From a virus, in the IMG/VR virus record IMGVR_UViG_3300034283_001738, positions 1 through 59,131 of that record: a stretch of 59,131 nt of DNA; one strand, written 5' to 3'. Position numbers and translations under genes: made by a program. The notes under the pieces are model-generated. The model was given only the letters and a program-made list of their open reading frames with translations. It did not search any database and was not told the DNA's origin. This document shows positions 27,722 through 35,157 of the stretch, in pieces; position 1 is the stretch's first letter; each line of letters opens with the position of its first letter.

Positions 27722-27746
27722 TTTTTTAGTCAACTAAGATTATAAT
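27718..27746 (+). promoter_or_regulatory. Terminase promoter, leaderless geometry
   Basis: TTGATT (27718-27723), 17-base spacer, TATAAT (27741-27746); the ATG is at 27755, eight bases after the -10 box, and no Shine-Dalgarno is present. Confidence 0.65.
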
Positions 27747-27754
27747 GTATATAT

Positions 27755-28294
27755 ATGGATATCGAATTAGCAGATCACTTTGATCGAATGAACAAGGTAG
27801 TTTCAGAACTACTTAAGGGTAATAATCCTACCCAAATTGCCACTCTAACGGGTTTTAAGAGGGCAGAAGTCTTGCAGTATATAGACGAGTGGAAAGAGGT
27901 CGTTAGAAGCGATTCTGGGGCTCGTGACAGGGCTAAAGAGGCAGTCTCTGGCGCCGATCAACACTACGCTATGCTTATAAAAGAGGCATGGAAAACTGTA
28001 GAGGACGCAGACCAAGCTGGACAATTAAATGTTAAGGCAACGGCATTAAAACTGATAGCTGATATCGAGGGCAAAAGAATTGGAATGCTTCAGGAAGTAG
28101 GGTTGCTAGATAATGCAGAGCTTGCTACTCAAATAGCAGAAACAGAAAAAAAGCAAGAAATTTTAGTTGGAATATTAAAGGATGTAACCGCTAGCTGTCC
28201 AAAGTGCAAGATGGAAGTTGCGAAAAGACTCTCGCAAATAACAGGAGTTGTGGAGCCTATTGTAATAAATCAAGAGGAATCTAGTGGATCTTAA
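27755..28294 (+). CDS. Terminase small subunit (probable)
   Basis: 179 residues. N-terminal HTH-like part (NPTQIATLTGFKRAEVLQYIDEW) for binding packaging-site DNA, helical middle, and a Cys pair (SCPKCKMEV) near the C-terminus. Overlaps the large terminase by 11 bases. Call rests on the HTH, the size and the position; sequences of small subunits diverge widely. Confidence 0.6.
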   Translation: MDIELADHFDRMNKVVSELLKGNNPTQIATLTGFKRAEVLQYIDEWKEVVRSDSGARDRAKEAVSGADQHYAMLIKEAWKTVEDADQAGQLNVKATALKLIADIEGKRIGMLQEVGLLDNAELATQIAETEKKQEILVGILKDVTASCPKCKMEVAKRLSQITGVVEPIVINQEESSGS

Positions 28295-30080
28295 TTTTAA
28301 TGATTTAATAGACATATTAGATGGAGAAGAATTTGATGAAAGACCAGTCGACTTACGAACATTCGTTACCAGTCCAGAGTACCTCGGACTTCCCCCACTA
28401 TCGGAGCACCAGTATACACTCATTGAGAAGAGCAGCCAGATCTACAAAGAATCAACACTCATCAAGTTATTCGGAGAAGACGAAGGAAGAAGAAGATTCA
28501 AGCAAACCTGCAATGAAGTAATTGCTCAATTAGGAAAGGGAAGTGGTAAGGACTATTGTTCTACCATATCAGTTTCTTATATAGTGTATCTACTGTTATG
28601 CCTTAAAGATCCTGCAACATATTATGGAAAGCCTCCAGGAGATACCATAGATATAATTAATATTGCTATTAACGCACAACAAGCAAATAATGTTTTCTTT
28701 AAAGGATTTAAGACTAGAGTAGAGAGATCCCCTTGGTTTGCAGGAAAGTATGATCCAAAAGCTTCAGAAATTAGATTTAATAAAAATGTAAATGTTTATT
28801 CTGGACACTCAGAAAGAGAAGCCTTTGAAGGTTATAACGTAATTGCTGTTATCCTAGATGAGATTTCAGGGTTTGCTACAGAAAATACAACAGGGCATGA
28901 CCAGGCAAAAACAGCAGATGCAATATACGACATGTATCGTGGATCAGTAGTTTCTCGTTTTCCAGATTATGGCAAAGTTATTCTTTTATCTTTTCCCAGA
29001 TTTAAAAATGACCCAATTCAAAAATTTTACGATTCAGTTATAGCAGAAAAAGAAACTTTAATAATGACTAAAACTCTAAAGATGGATGAGGATCTACCAG
29101 ATGGAACAGATGGTAATGAGGTCGTTGTTGAATGGGAAGAAGATCATATTGTTTCGTACACAATACCAAAAGTTTTTGCGTTAAAAAGACCTACATGGGA
29201 GATAAACCCTACTAAAAAAATAGAAGACTTCAAGGTGGAGTTTTACAAAAATATGCCAGACGCACTTTCACGGTTTGCTTGTATGCCACCAGAGGCAGTT
29301 GATGCTTTCTTTAAGTCTAGAGAAAAAATAGAAAAAGCTTTCAGCAACCTATCTTTAGCTATAGACGGATTTGGAAGACTTCAAGATTGGTTTGCGCCAG
29401 ATCCAGACAAAGAGTATTTCATACACGTAGACCTTGCACAAAAACATGACCATTGTGCAGTTTCCTTAGCACATGTTCAGAAATGGGTTAACGTGAAGGT
29501 TACAGACACATACTCTCAGCCAGCACCAATAGTAGAGATAGATGCAGTTAGGTACTGGACTCCAACTCCAGATAAATCTGTAGACTTTACTGAAGTTAAA
29601 GATTACATATTAGCATTAAGGACAAGAGGGTTCAATATTAGGCTTTGCACATTTGATAGATGGAATTCTCATGACATGATGCAACAGTTAAAACAATACG
29701 GAATTAATACTGAAACATTGTCTGTTGGTAAAAAACATTATGACGATATGGCTATGGTTGTTTTAGAAGAAAGACTAAATGGACCTCATATTAAATTGTT
29801 AATTGATGAATTGTTACAATTAAAAATAATGAGGGACAAAGTAGATCACCCAAGGAAAGGGTCTAAAGATTTAGCTGACGCTGTTTGTGGGTCAATATAT
29901 AATGCCATAAGTATGAGTAAAAATGATATACTAAAAGAAGTAGAAATTCATACCTATGACTCTATAAAGTATAACAAGGAGCCAGAAGAAGAAATCAGAA
30001 TGAATATGATTCGTGCGCCAAGAATGCCTCAAGATTTAAGAGACACTCTAGACACAATAGAAAGAATGCAAATATTATGA
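28284..30080 (+). CDS. terL: Terminase large subunit (DNA-packaging ATPase/nuclease)
   Basis: 598 residues from a GTG. ATPase domain: Walker A-like LGKGSGKD (about 83-90), Walker B VIAVILDEISGF (about 186-197). RNase H-fold nuclease domain: IHVDLAQKHDHCAVSLAH (Asp about 383), FDRWNSHDM, and KDLADAVCGSIYNA (Asp about 531). Cuts concatemers and pumps DNA into the prohead. Length and order are normal. Unlike many phages, no portal or capsid gene follows it here. Confidence 0.88.
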   Translation: MDLNFNDLIDILDGEEFDERPVDLRTFVTSPEYLGLPPLSEHQYTLIEKSSQIYKESTLIKLFGEDEGRRRFKQTCNEVIAQLGKGSGKDYCSTISVSYIVYLLLCLKDPATYYGKPPGDTIDIINIAINAQQANNVFFKGFKTRVERSPWFAGKYDPKASEIRFNKNVNVYSGHSEREAFEGYNVIAVILDEISGFATENTTGHDQAKTADAIYDMYRGSVVSRFPDYGKVILLSFPRFKNDPIQKFYDSVIAEKETLIMTKTLKMDEDLPDGTDGNEVVVEWEEDHIVSYTIPKVFALKRPTWEINPTKKIEDFKVEFYKNMPDALSRFACMPPEAVDAFFKSREKIEKAFSNLSLAIDGFGRLQDWFAPDPDKEYFIHVDLAQKHDHCAVSLAHVQKWVNVKVTDTYSQPAPIVEIDAVRYWTPTPDKSVDFTEVKDYILALRTRGFNIRLCTFDRWNSHDMMQQLKQYGINTETLSVGKKHYDDMAMVVLEERLNGPHIKLLIDELLQLKIMRDKVDHPRKGSKDLADAVCGSIYNAISMSKNDILKEVEIHTYDSIKYNKEPEEEIRMNMIRAPRMPQDLRDTLDTIERMQIL

Positions 30081-30325
30081 GTACATACCAAGATAGAGCT
30101 AAAGAATGTAAATGCTGTGGTAAGCATGTGCCTCTTCCAGTTAGGTTAAAAGAATATAATGGAATAAAAGTATGTCCCACTACATTTGATAACATAATTG
30201 AATATAAAAGAATATGGATTGAAAGTGGTTCAAGGCCTCCAGGAAGCATAAGAAAACACTTTTCGGAATATGTTCAGTCTATAGTAGAAAATACTATTGA
30301 CAAAAAGCAAGACACAAATATATAA
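30077..30325 (+). CDS. Small Cys-containing hypothetical protein
   Basis: 82 residues, start overlapping the terL stop (ATGA). CKCCGKHVPLP near the N-terminus and a lone Cys at about 33 (KVCPTTFDNII) could bind a metal. Remainder helical. Family unknown; conserved position after terminase would suggest a packaging accessory but this is inference. Confidence 0.45.
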   Translation: MSTYQDRAKECKCCGKHVPLPVRLKEYNGIKVCPTTFDNIIEYKRIWIESGSRPPGSIRKHFSEYVQSIVENTIDKKQDTNI

Positions 30326-30336
30326 TTACCAGCTAG

Positions 30337-30410
30337 GCACCAGTAGCTTAGTTGGTTAGAGCCCCCGACTCATAATCGGGTAGTCGTAGGTTCAAGTCCT
30401 ACCTGGTGCA
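30337..30410 (+). tRNA. tRNA-Met (CAU), elongator or Ile2 type
   Basis: Acceptor GCACCAG pairs with CTGGTGC (7 of 7), D-arm GCTTAGTTGGTTAGAGC, anticodon stem CCCGA/TCGGG with loop CTCATAA, T-stem GTAGG/CCTAC with loop TTCAAGT, discriminator A. CCA not encoded. The G1-C72 pair argues against an initiator; whether CAU is lysidine-modified to read AUA cannot be told. Confidence 0.9.
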
Positions 30411-30423
30411 CAAGGGAGATAGT

Positions 30424-30744
30424 ATGGATGACGAAGAAGCTTTAAGACAAATTCAGTATTATATTGATATCGGTGCAATCAGGCTTGCTGGATACAACGA
30501 AGATGGCGAGGCTATTTTTGAGTTAAATGAAAAAGTTACAAAAGAACTTGCTCCAGATTTATGGGAGGCTCATTTAGAGTATGTAGATAGTACTTTAATT
30601 GATTTGTATCAAGATGGTTTGTTAAATGTAGAGTATGATGAAAACTTAGAAGCAACTATGCACTTTACCAATGAAGGATATAAAATTGCAAAAGAAAAGG
30701 GTGTAATTCCGTTAAACGGTATTGACGATTACGATATAAATTAG
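30424..30744 (+). CDS. Acidic hypothetical protein inside the tRNA cluster
   Basis: 106 residues from the ATG at 30424 (GGGAGATA upstream); an upstream in-frame start would overlap the tRNA. Contains EEALRQIQYYIDIGAIRLAGYNEDGEAIF and an acidic C-terminus; the shape (helix, beta hairpin, helix) resembles a small winged domain, as in phage proteins with a 'GxxxExxP' helix. No enzyme motif. Confidence 0.5.
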   Translation: MDDEEALRQIQYYIDIGAIRLAGYNEDGEAIFELNEKVTKELAPDLWEAHLEYVDSTLIDLYQDGLLNVEYDENLEATMHFTNEGYKIAKEKGVIPLNGIDDYDIN

Positions 30745-30751
30745 ATATAAT
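30722..30751 (+). promoter_or_regulatory. tRNA promoter
   Basis: TTGACG (30722-30727), 18-base spacer, TATAAT (30746-30751). Transcription would start six to seven bases later, at the 5' end of tRNA-Arg (30758). Confidence 0.55.
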
Positions 30752-30757
30752 TTGTAT

Positions 30758-30830
30758 GCCCTTGTAGCTCAGTGGATAGAGCGAGACTCTTCTAAGGTCT
30801 GCGTCGGAGGTTCAATTCCTTTCAGGGGCG
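30758..30830 (+). tRNA. tRNA-Arg (UCU)
   Basis: Acceptor GCCCTTG/CAGGGGC (one G-U), anticodon stem AGACT/GGTCT with loop CTTCTAA giving anticodon UCU (reads AGA), T-stem GGAGG/CCTTT with two G-U pairs and loop TTCAATT, discriminator G. AGA is the dominant Arg codon in most genes here. Confidence 0.9.
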
Positions 30831-30835
30831 CTTAG

Positions 30836-30908
30836 TGGACCATAGCTCAGTCGGCAGAGCGCAGAGCTGTTAACTCTGATGTCCCAGGTTCGAGCCCTGG
30901 TGGTCCAG
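30836..30908 (+). tRNA. tRNA-Asn (GUU)
   Basis: Acceptor TGGACCA/TGGTCCA, anticodon stem CAGAG/CTCTG with loop CTGTTAA (anticodon GUU), T-loop TTCGAGC, discriminator G. Starts five bases after tRNA-Arg, so both are probably cut from one transcript. Confidence 0.93.
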
Positions 30909-30941
30909 CGGGAATAATCCCATCTTATATATAGGAGAAAA

Positions 30942-31517
30942 ATGAAAACAGTAGGAAATAAATTAAGTCCATTTAGAATTGTTGGCGTAAAGCCAGGAAG
31001 ACTAGATGCTTCTGATGATGTTTTTGAAGTATTAAGCGAAAAGTCATTTCCAGGACAATGGAAGGTAGTTGTTTTTTATCCAAAAGATTTCACCTTTGTT
31101 TGTCCAACAGAAATTGTTGCATATGATAAGTTAGTTAATGACTTTAAAGATCGTGATGCTGTTCTTTTAACAGGTTCAACAGATAATGAATTCTGTAAGA
31201 TTGCATGGCGCAACTCACATGAAGATCTAAAAAAGACAAATTCGTGGTCATTTGCGGATCAAATTCGTGATTGGGCATATTCAGAATCTGATGATGAGTC
31301 ATATACTGGTTTAGCAAATCAGCTTGGAATTCTTACAGATGACGGAGTTGCTCTTCGTGCAACATTTATAATTGATCCAGAAAATGTTATTCAGCATGTT
31401 ACAGTAAACAATCTCAATGTTGGAAGAAGCCCAGAAGAGACATTGCGTATTCTTGATGCTCTTCAAACAGGGGAGCTTTGTGCATGCAACAGAAGTCTTG
31501 GTGGGGAAACTCTATAA
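30942..31517 (+). CDS. ahpC: Peroxiredoxin (AhpC type)
   Basis: 191 residues, ATAGGAG upstream. Peroxidatic Cys54 in FTFVCPTE, the AhpC/Prx1 signature; resolving-type cysteines in GELCACNRS (180 and 182) as in actinobacterial AhpC. Reduces hydrogen and organic peroxides. Its stop overlaps the AhpD start, the mycobacterial gene order, so the electron donor is encoded with it. Arg codons are mostly CGT here rather than AGA, suggesting recent acquisition from a host. Confidence 0.92.
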   Translation: MKTVGNKLSPFRIVGVKPGRLDASDDVFEVLSEKSFPGQWKVVVFYPKDFTFVCPTEIVAYDKLVNDFKDRDAVLLTGSTDNEFCKIAWRNSHEDLKKTNSWSFADQIRDWAYSESDDESYTGLANQLGILTDDGVALRATFIIDPENVIQHVTVNNLNVGRSPEETLRILDALQTGELCACNRSLGGETL

Positions 31518-32026
31518 TGTGGGTTGAACAGCTGAAGGAATCTTTACCAGAATACGCTAAAGATATTAAATTAAACCTTGACGCTGTCATTAATCGTAGT
31601 GCGGTTGATCCAGAGCTAGCCACCCACCTAGCTTTGGCAGCCTCATTTGCTACTGGAAATGGCAAGCTTATTGCATTTATTGCCGCCTCTTCTACAAACG
31701 AGGTAGAAAAAAATGCAGCAATGACTGCTGGCGCCCTTATGGCTCAAAATAATGTATGGTATCCATATATTGAAATGGCAGATGATCCTAATTTAACAGG
31801 ATTGCCTGCACAATTGAGAATGAATGCTATCGCATCGCATGGAGGCACAACGAAAGCTAATTTTGAAGCCTATTCATTGGCTTCATCAATTATTGGTAAA
31901 TGTCATTTCTGTGTTAAGGCACACTATGATACATTGAAGCAAGAAGGGTTTAGCGTTGAGCAACTAAGAGATATTGGTAGAATTGCTGCAACTGTTAATG
32001 CCTTGGCTAAGATACTAAATTCTTAG
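31517..32026 (+). CDS. ahpD: AhpD-like alkylhydroperoxidase / AhpC reductase
   Basis: 169 residues from the ATG at 31517 (TAATG with the ahpC stop); a start at 31478 would sit inside ahpC. Carries Glu117, Cys129, Cys132 and His136 (KCHFCVKAH), the same spacing as the proton-relay residues of Mycobacterium tuberculosis AhpD (Glu118, Cys130, Cys133, His137). AhpD passes electrons to AhpC and has weak peroxidase activity of its own. Sits between tRNA groups. Confidence 0.9.
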   Translation: MWVEQLKESLPEYAKDIKLNLDAVINRSAVDPELATHLALAASFATGNGKLIAFIAASSTNEVEKNAAMTAGALMAQNNVWYPYIEMADDPNLTGLPAQLRMNAIASHGGTTKANFEAYSLASSIIGKCHFCVKAHYDTLKQEGFSVEQLRDIGRIAATVNALAKILNS

Positions 32027-32033
32027 TCGGATC

Positions 32034-32105
32034 GCCTCCCTAGCTCAGTGGTAGAGCATCCGCCTTGTAAGCGGAAGGTCGTCAGTTCAATCCTGACGGG
32101 GGGCT
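32034..32105 (+). tRNA. tRNA-Thr (UGU)
   Basis: Acceptor GCCTCCC/GGGGGGC, D-arm GCTCAGTGGTAGAGC, anticodon stem TCCGC/GCGGA with loop CTTGTAA (anticodon UGU, reads ACA), T-stem GTCAG/CTGAC with loop TTCAATC, discriminator U. Confidence 0.92.
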
Positions 32106-32111
32106 CGCCAA

Positions 32112-32184
32112 GTCCCTATAGCTCAGTTGGTAGAGCAACAGACTTTTAATCTGTGGGTCGTAGGATCGATACCTACTGGGGACA
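32112..32184 (+). tRNA. tRNA-Lys (UUU)
   Basis: Acceptor GTCCCTA/TGGGGAC, anticodon stem ACAGA/TCTGT with loop CTTTTAA (anticodon UUU, reads AAA), T-stem GTAGG/CCTAC with loop ATCGATA, discriminator A. Confidence 0.92.
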
Positions 32185-32185
32185 C

Positions 32186-32258
32186 GCCCTTATAGCCCAG
32201 CGGTAGAGGCATACGACTTAAAATCGTAAAAGCGTTGGTTCGAATCCAACTTGGGGCA
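32186..32258 (+). tRNA. tRNA-Leu (UAA) with short variable loop
   Basis: Acceptor GCCCTTA/TTGGGGC (one U-U mismatch at pair 6-67), anticodon stem TACGA/TCGTA with loop CTTAAAA (anticodon UAA, reads UUA), T-stem GTTGG/CCAAC with loop TTCGAAT, discriminator A. The variable region is only five bases, whereas bacterial tRNA-Leu normally has a long arm. Confidence 0.85.
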
Positions 32259-32271
32259 CAGAAGGAGAATT

Positions 32272-33330
32272 ATGATAAAAGATACTAATACTAGAAGCAT
32301 ATGCTTTGATGATGTACTGCTTGTCCCTAAAAAGTCAAGCATACCTTCAAGATCTTCCATATCAATTGAGTCTGAAATTGGAAACCCAAACCAACCTAAA
32401 TCTGTTTTAAAATTACGTTCTCCATTTTTTATGGCTCCTATGGAGTTTATATCTAGCCCATTAATGATAAGTAAGCTGGTAAAATTTGGAGGCATAGGAT
32501 TTATTCCTAGGCTTACACCCTTAGATGACAGGATGTTAAGATTAAAAAAAACAATTGAGGTTAGCGAAGGTCCAACCAACATAGGATTCTGTATATCTTC
32601 TTATGAGGTAGATAATGTCAACCTTATAGACAATTTAAACAAAAGTGGAGTAAAGATACTACTTGTAGATACTGCCCTTGGTCACTTAGATTTAGTTACT
32701 GAATCAATTAAAAAATTAAGAAAAAATGTTTCAGAAGATACTCATATAATGTGTGGAAATATTTCTTCATATGAAGCTTATGAGTCGTTAATGAATGCTG
32801 GGGCTGATTCTGTTAGGGTTGGAATCGGTGGCGGAGCAGCTTGTTTAACTAGAATAGTTACTGGTTTTGGAGTCCCAACTCTTTCATCTATAATGGATAT
32901 ATACGATAATGTTAAAGGGGATAAGATAAATGGTATAGTGGCTGATGGTGGAATAAAAAATAATGGAGATGCAGTAAAAGCTTTTGCGGCGGGAGCTAGT
33001 GGAATCATGATGGGTTCATTTTTTGCTGGGCATGATGAATGTGATAGGGGAGTCAATGGAGATCATATATTTAGAGGACTCGCATCCAGAGAGACACAAT
33101 TAAATCAAAACCCAGATGCAATAAATAATTTAAAGGCACTTCATGTAGAGGGAGCTTCTGGGTCAGTTCACCATAAGGGATCAATTGACCATTCTATACA
33201 AATGCTTATAAATAACATTTGTAGCGGTTTGTCCTATTGTGGATCGCCAGATTTAAAACATTTTAGAGAAAACTCTACTTATATAGAGGTTTCTTCGCAA
33301 TCAACTATTGAATCAAATAAGAGGATTTGA
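32272..33330 (+). CDS. IMP dehydrogenase / GMP reductase family enzyme
   Basis: 352 residues from the ATG at 32272 (GAAGGAGAAT upstream; an earlier GTG lies in the tRNA). TIM-barrel without CBS domains. Catalytic loop RVGIGGGAACLTRIVTG matches GxGxGSxCxTR with the active Cys; phosphate-binding GIVADGGIKNNGD and AGASGIMMGSFFAG; C-terminal EGASG and GLSYCG. Either GMP to IMP (GMP reductase) or IMP to XMP; the short form without CBS leans to the reductase but is not decisive. Feeds purine pools for replication. Confidence 0.85.
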   Translation: MIKDTNTRSICFDDVLLVPKKSSIPSRSSISIESEIGNPNQPKSVLKLRSPFFMAPMEFISSPLMISKLVKFGGIGFIPRLTPLDDRMLRLKKTIEVSEGPTNIGFCISSYEVDNVNLIDNLNKSGVKILLVDTALGHLDLVTESIKKLRKNVSEDTHIMCGNISSYEAYESLMNAGADSVRVGIGGGAACLTRIVTGFGVPTLSSIMDIYDNVKGDKINGIVADGGIKNNGDAVKAFAAGASGIMMGSFFAGHDECDRGVNGDHIFRGLASRETQLNQNPDAINNLKALHVEGASGSVHHKGSIDHSIQMLINNICSGLSYCGSPDLKHFRENSTYIEVSSQSTIESNKRI

Positions 33331-33336
33331 TACAAT
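33308..33336 (+). promoter_or_regulatory. Promoter for hsp20 with hairpin leader
   Basis: TTGAAT (33308-33313), 17-base spacer, TACAAT (33331-33336) with TG one base before. The leader holds a 6-bp inverted repeat (TAGGTC 33342 / GACCTA 33357) and AAGGAGG before the ATG. Confidence 0.55.
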
Positions 33337-33389
33337 ATATATAGGTCGCCAATTGGGACCTAATTCATTTATTCGCTTAAGGAGGAATA

Positions 33390-33812
33390 ATGGTAACACA
33401 ATTTGCCATGGATCTTTTTAAAGATCCTTTTTTTATCGGCTTTAACAGAGAGTTAGAGCGTATCAACAATGTATATCGTGAAGCAACAAATCAGTCTTAT
33501 CCGCCGTATGATGTGCTTAAGACAGGGGAAGACTCTTATGAGATTTCTTTAGCTGTTGCAGGATTTTCTAAAGAAGAGTTGTCTGTTAATATTGACAACG
33601 GTTCTTTGGTAGTCCAGGGATTAAAAGAGTCTGTAGTAGCACCTAAACCTTATTTACATAAGGGGATTGCTGCTAGAAAGTTTATTCGTACATTTGCATT
33701 ATCTGAATATATGGAGGTGCAAAGTGCAGAACTGGTCGATGGAATTCTTAAAATTAATATTGAGAGAATCGTCCCAGAAGAAAAAAAGCCAAAAGCAATT
33801 AAGATCAAGTAA
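33390..33812 (+). CDS. Small heat-shock protein (Hsp20/alpha-crystallin)
   Basis: 140 residues. Alpha-crystallin domain: YDVLKTGEDSYEISLAVAGFSKEELSVNI, LVVQGLKES, HKGIAARKFIRTFALSEYMEV and DGILKINIERIVPEEKKPK. Holds unfolding proteins, and small HSPs are frequent in T4-like and cyanophages, where they may aid virion assembly. AAGGAGG Shine-Dalgarno indicates strong translation. Confidence 0.92.
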   Translation: MVTQFAMDLFKDPFFIGFNRELERINNVYREATNQSYPPYDVLKTGEDSYEISLAVAGFSKEELSVNIDNGSLVVQGLKESVVAPKPYLHKGIAARKFIRTFALSEYMEVQSAELVDGILKINIERIVPEEKKPKAIKIK

Positions 33813-33869
33813 TTAATTGCAAAGTCCTGAGCATGACTTAAAACTGCTCACAAAAGAAAAGAGAAAAGA

Positions 33870-34628
33870 TTGATTATTCAAATTATTGGACTTCCTGGAT
33901 CTGGTAAAACAACTTTAGCAGAAACATTAAAGGAAAAAATAAACGCAATACATTTAAATGCTGACTACGTCAGATCAACAGTTAATTCTGATTTAGGATT
34001 TAGTATAGAGGACAGAGTGGAACATGCTCGTCGTCTAGGAGAAATGTCCAGAATGCTTAGTGGACAGGGCTATGACGTAATCGTAGACTTTGTTTGCCCA
34101 ACAAAGCAAACCAGGGATTCGTTTGGAAAGCCAGACATATTAATTTGGATGGACACAATTGCAGAGGGAAGATTTGAAGACACCAACAAACTATGGGAAG
34201 ATCCAGAGGGAACTTACCTTTCGTTTATAGATCACCAAATGAATGCAGAAGAAAAGGCTTCTGCCGTAATTAAAACATTTAGGTTACATGATTGGTCTCA
34301 ACCAACTACTTTGATGCTTGGAAGATATCAGCCATGGCATGAAGGGCATCATGCTTTATATATTGAGGCGGGAAAAAGAACAGATCAAGTTATGCTTGGT
34401 GTAAGAAATACATATAACACAAGTCCAAAAGATCCGCTTACATTTAATCAAGTAAAAGAATATATCGCTAAGGATTCTTTTATGGATGGATCAATGGTAG
34501 TAAAGATGCCTAATATCACAAACATAGTTTATGGAAGAGATGTCGGATATAAAATTGAACAGGTAAAGCTAGACGATAATATTGAAGCAATTTCGGCTAC
34601 TCAAAAAAGAAAAGAGATGGGTCTATGA
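33870..34628 (+). CDS. Fusion of APS-kinase-like P-loop kinase and nucleotidyltransferase
   Basis: 252 residues from a TTG. N-terminal half: P-loop GLPGSGKTT (7-15), then LNADYVRSTVNSDLGFS and GYDVIVDFVCPTKQTRD, as in adenylylsulfate-kinase-like enzymes. C-terminal half: LGRYQPWHEGHHALY with the HxGH motif and ISATQKRKE (ISxTxxR) of cytidylyl/adenylyltransferases, close to NMN adenylyltransferase. Could make a nucleotide cofactor (NAD salvage) or an activated sulfate/sugar precursor; sulfotransferase-like genes are present elsewhere in the window. Confidence 0.75.
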   Translation: MIIQIIGLPGSGKTTLAETLKEKINAIHLNADYVRSTVNSDLGFSIEDRVEHARRLGEMSRMLSGQGYDVIVDFVCPTKQTRDSFGKPDILIWMDTIAEGRFEDTNKLWEDPEGTYLSFIDHQMNAEEKASAVIKTFRLHDWSQPTTLMLGRYQPWHEGHHALYIEAGKRTDQVMLGVRNTYNTSPKDPLTFNQVKEYIAKDSFMDGSMVVKMPNITNIVYGRDVGYKIEQVKLDDNIEAISATQKRKEMGL

Positions 34629-34924
34629 AAAAGATCAGATACATATGGTCTATAGTTAAAGATAGATGGATGAAGCCATATGATGATATTATATTAAGGT
34701 TTAACACAAAAGCAGAAGCAGGGGACCCATTGGTATGGAGGGTATTTGTTAATGGAAATCAAAGTTTAGCAAGTGACTTCGAAATACATGGATATGTTTA
34801 TGCAGTTTCTTCTGAATATGAAGGTGACACTAAGTATAATGTTGGATGCAAGGGAAGAATTAGATGGGAAGGAACAAAAGCGATAATCCTTACCGCTAAA
34901 AAGCAGCCAGAGGTTTCTTTTTAA
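34625..34924 (+). CDS. Hypothetical beta-rich protein
   Basis: 99 residues, coupled to the kinase fusion by an ATGA overlap. Trp- and Tyr-rich strands (WRVFVNGNQSLASDFEIHGYVYAV) and a C-terminal KGRIRWEGTKAIILTAKK. No catalytic motif. Similar small beta proteins follow phage metabolism genes, but I do not recognise the family. Confidence 0.45.
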   Translation: MKKIRYIWSIVKDRWMKPYDDIILRFNTKAEAGDPLVWRVFVNGNQSLASDFEIHGYVYAVSSEYEGDTKYNVGCKGRIRWEGTKAIILTAKKQPEVSF

Positions 34925-35106
34925 TGCCTAGATATGAGTATGCATGTATAGAATGCGATTTCGGTATGGAAGTAAGCAAAACATTTGAAGAGGCAGATAC
35001 CTTAGAATTTTGTGAAAAATGTGGCAATCAAATGAATAAAGTTTACGGAACAGTCGGAGTTCAATTTAAAGGCACTGGTTTTTACAAGACAGATAATCCT
35101 AAATAG
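34924..35106 (+). CDS. FmdB-type zinc-ribbon protein
   Basis: 60 residues: MPRYEYACIECDFGMEV, then CEKCGNQMNKVYG, then FKGTGFYKTDNPK. C-x2-C...C-x2-C with this N- and C-terminal wording is the FmdB regulatory-protein family zinc ribbon. Role in phages is unclear; FmdB relatives are small putative regulators. TAATG coupling to the gene before. Confidence 0.75.
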   Translation: MPRYEYACIECDFGMEVSKTFEEADTLEFCEKCGNQMNKVYGTVGVQFKGTGFYKTDNPK

Positions 35107-35111
35107 TTAAA

Positions 35112-35120
35112 TGATATAAT
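35112..35120 (+). promoter_or_regulatory. Extended -10 promoter with hairpin leader
   Basis: TGATATAAT; the leader has an AAACAAA/TTTGTTT inverted repeat (35130-35146) and TAGGAG before the TTG at 35158. Confidence 0.5.
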
Positions 35121-35157
35121 TAACTAAATAAACAAAACGTTTGTTTAGGAGTTATAG

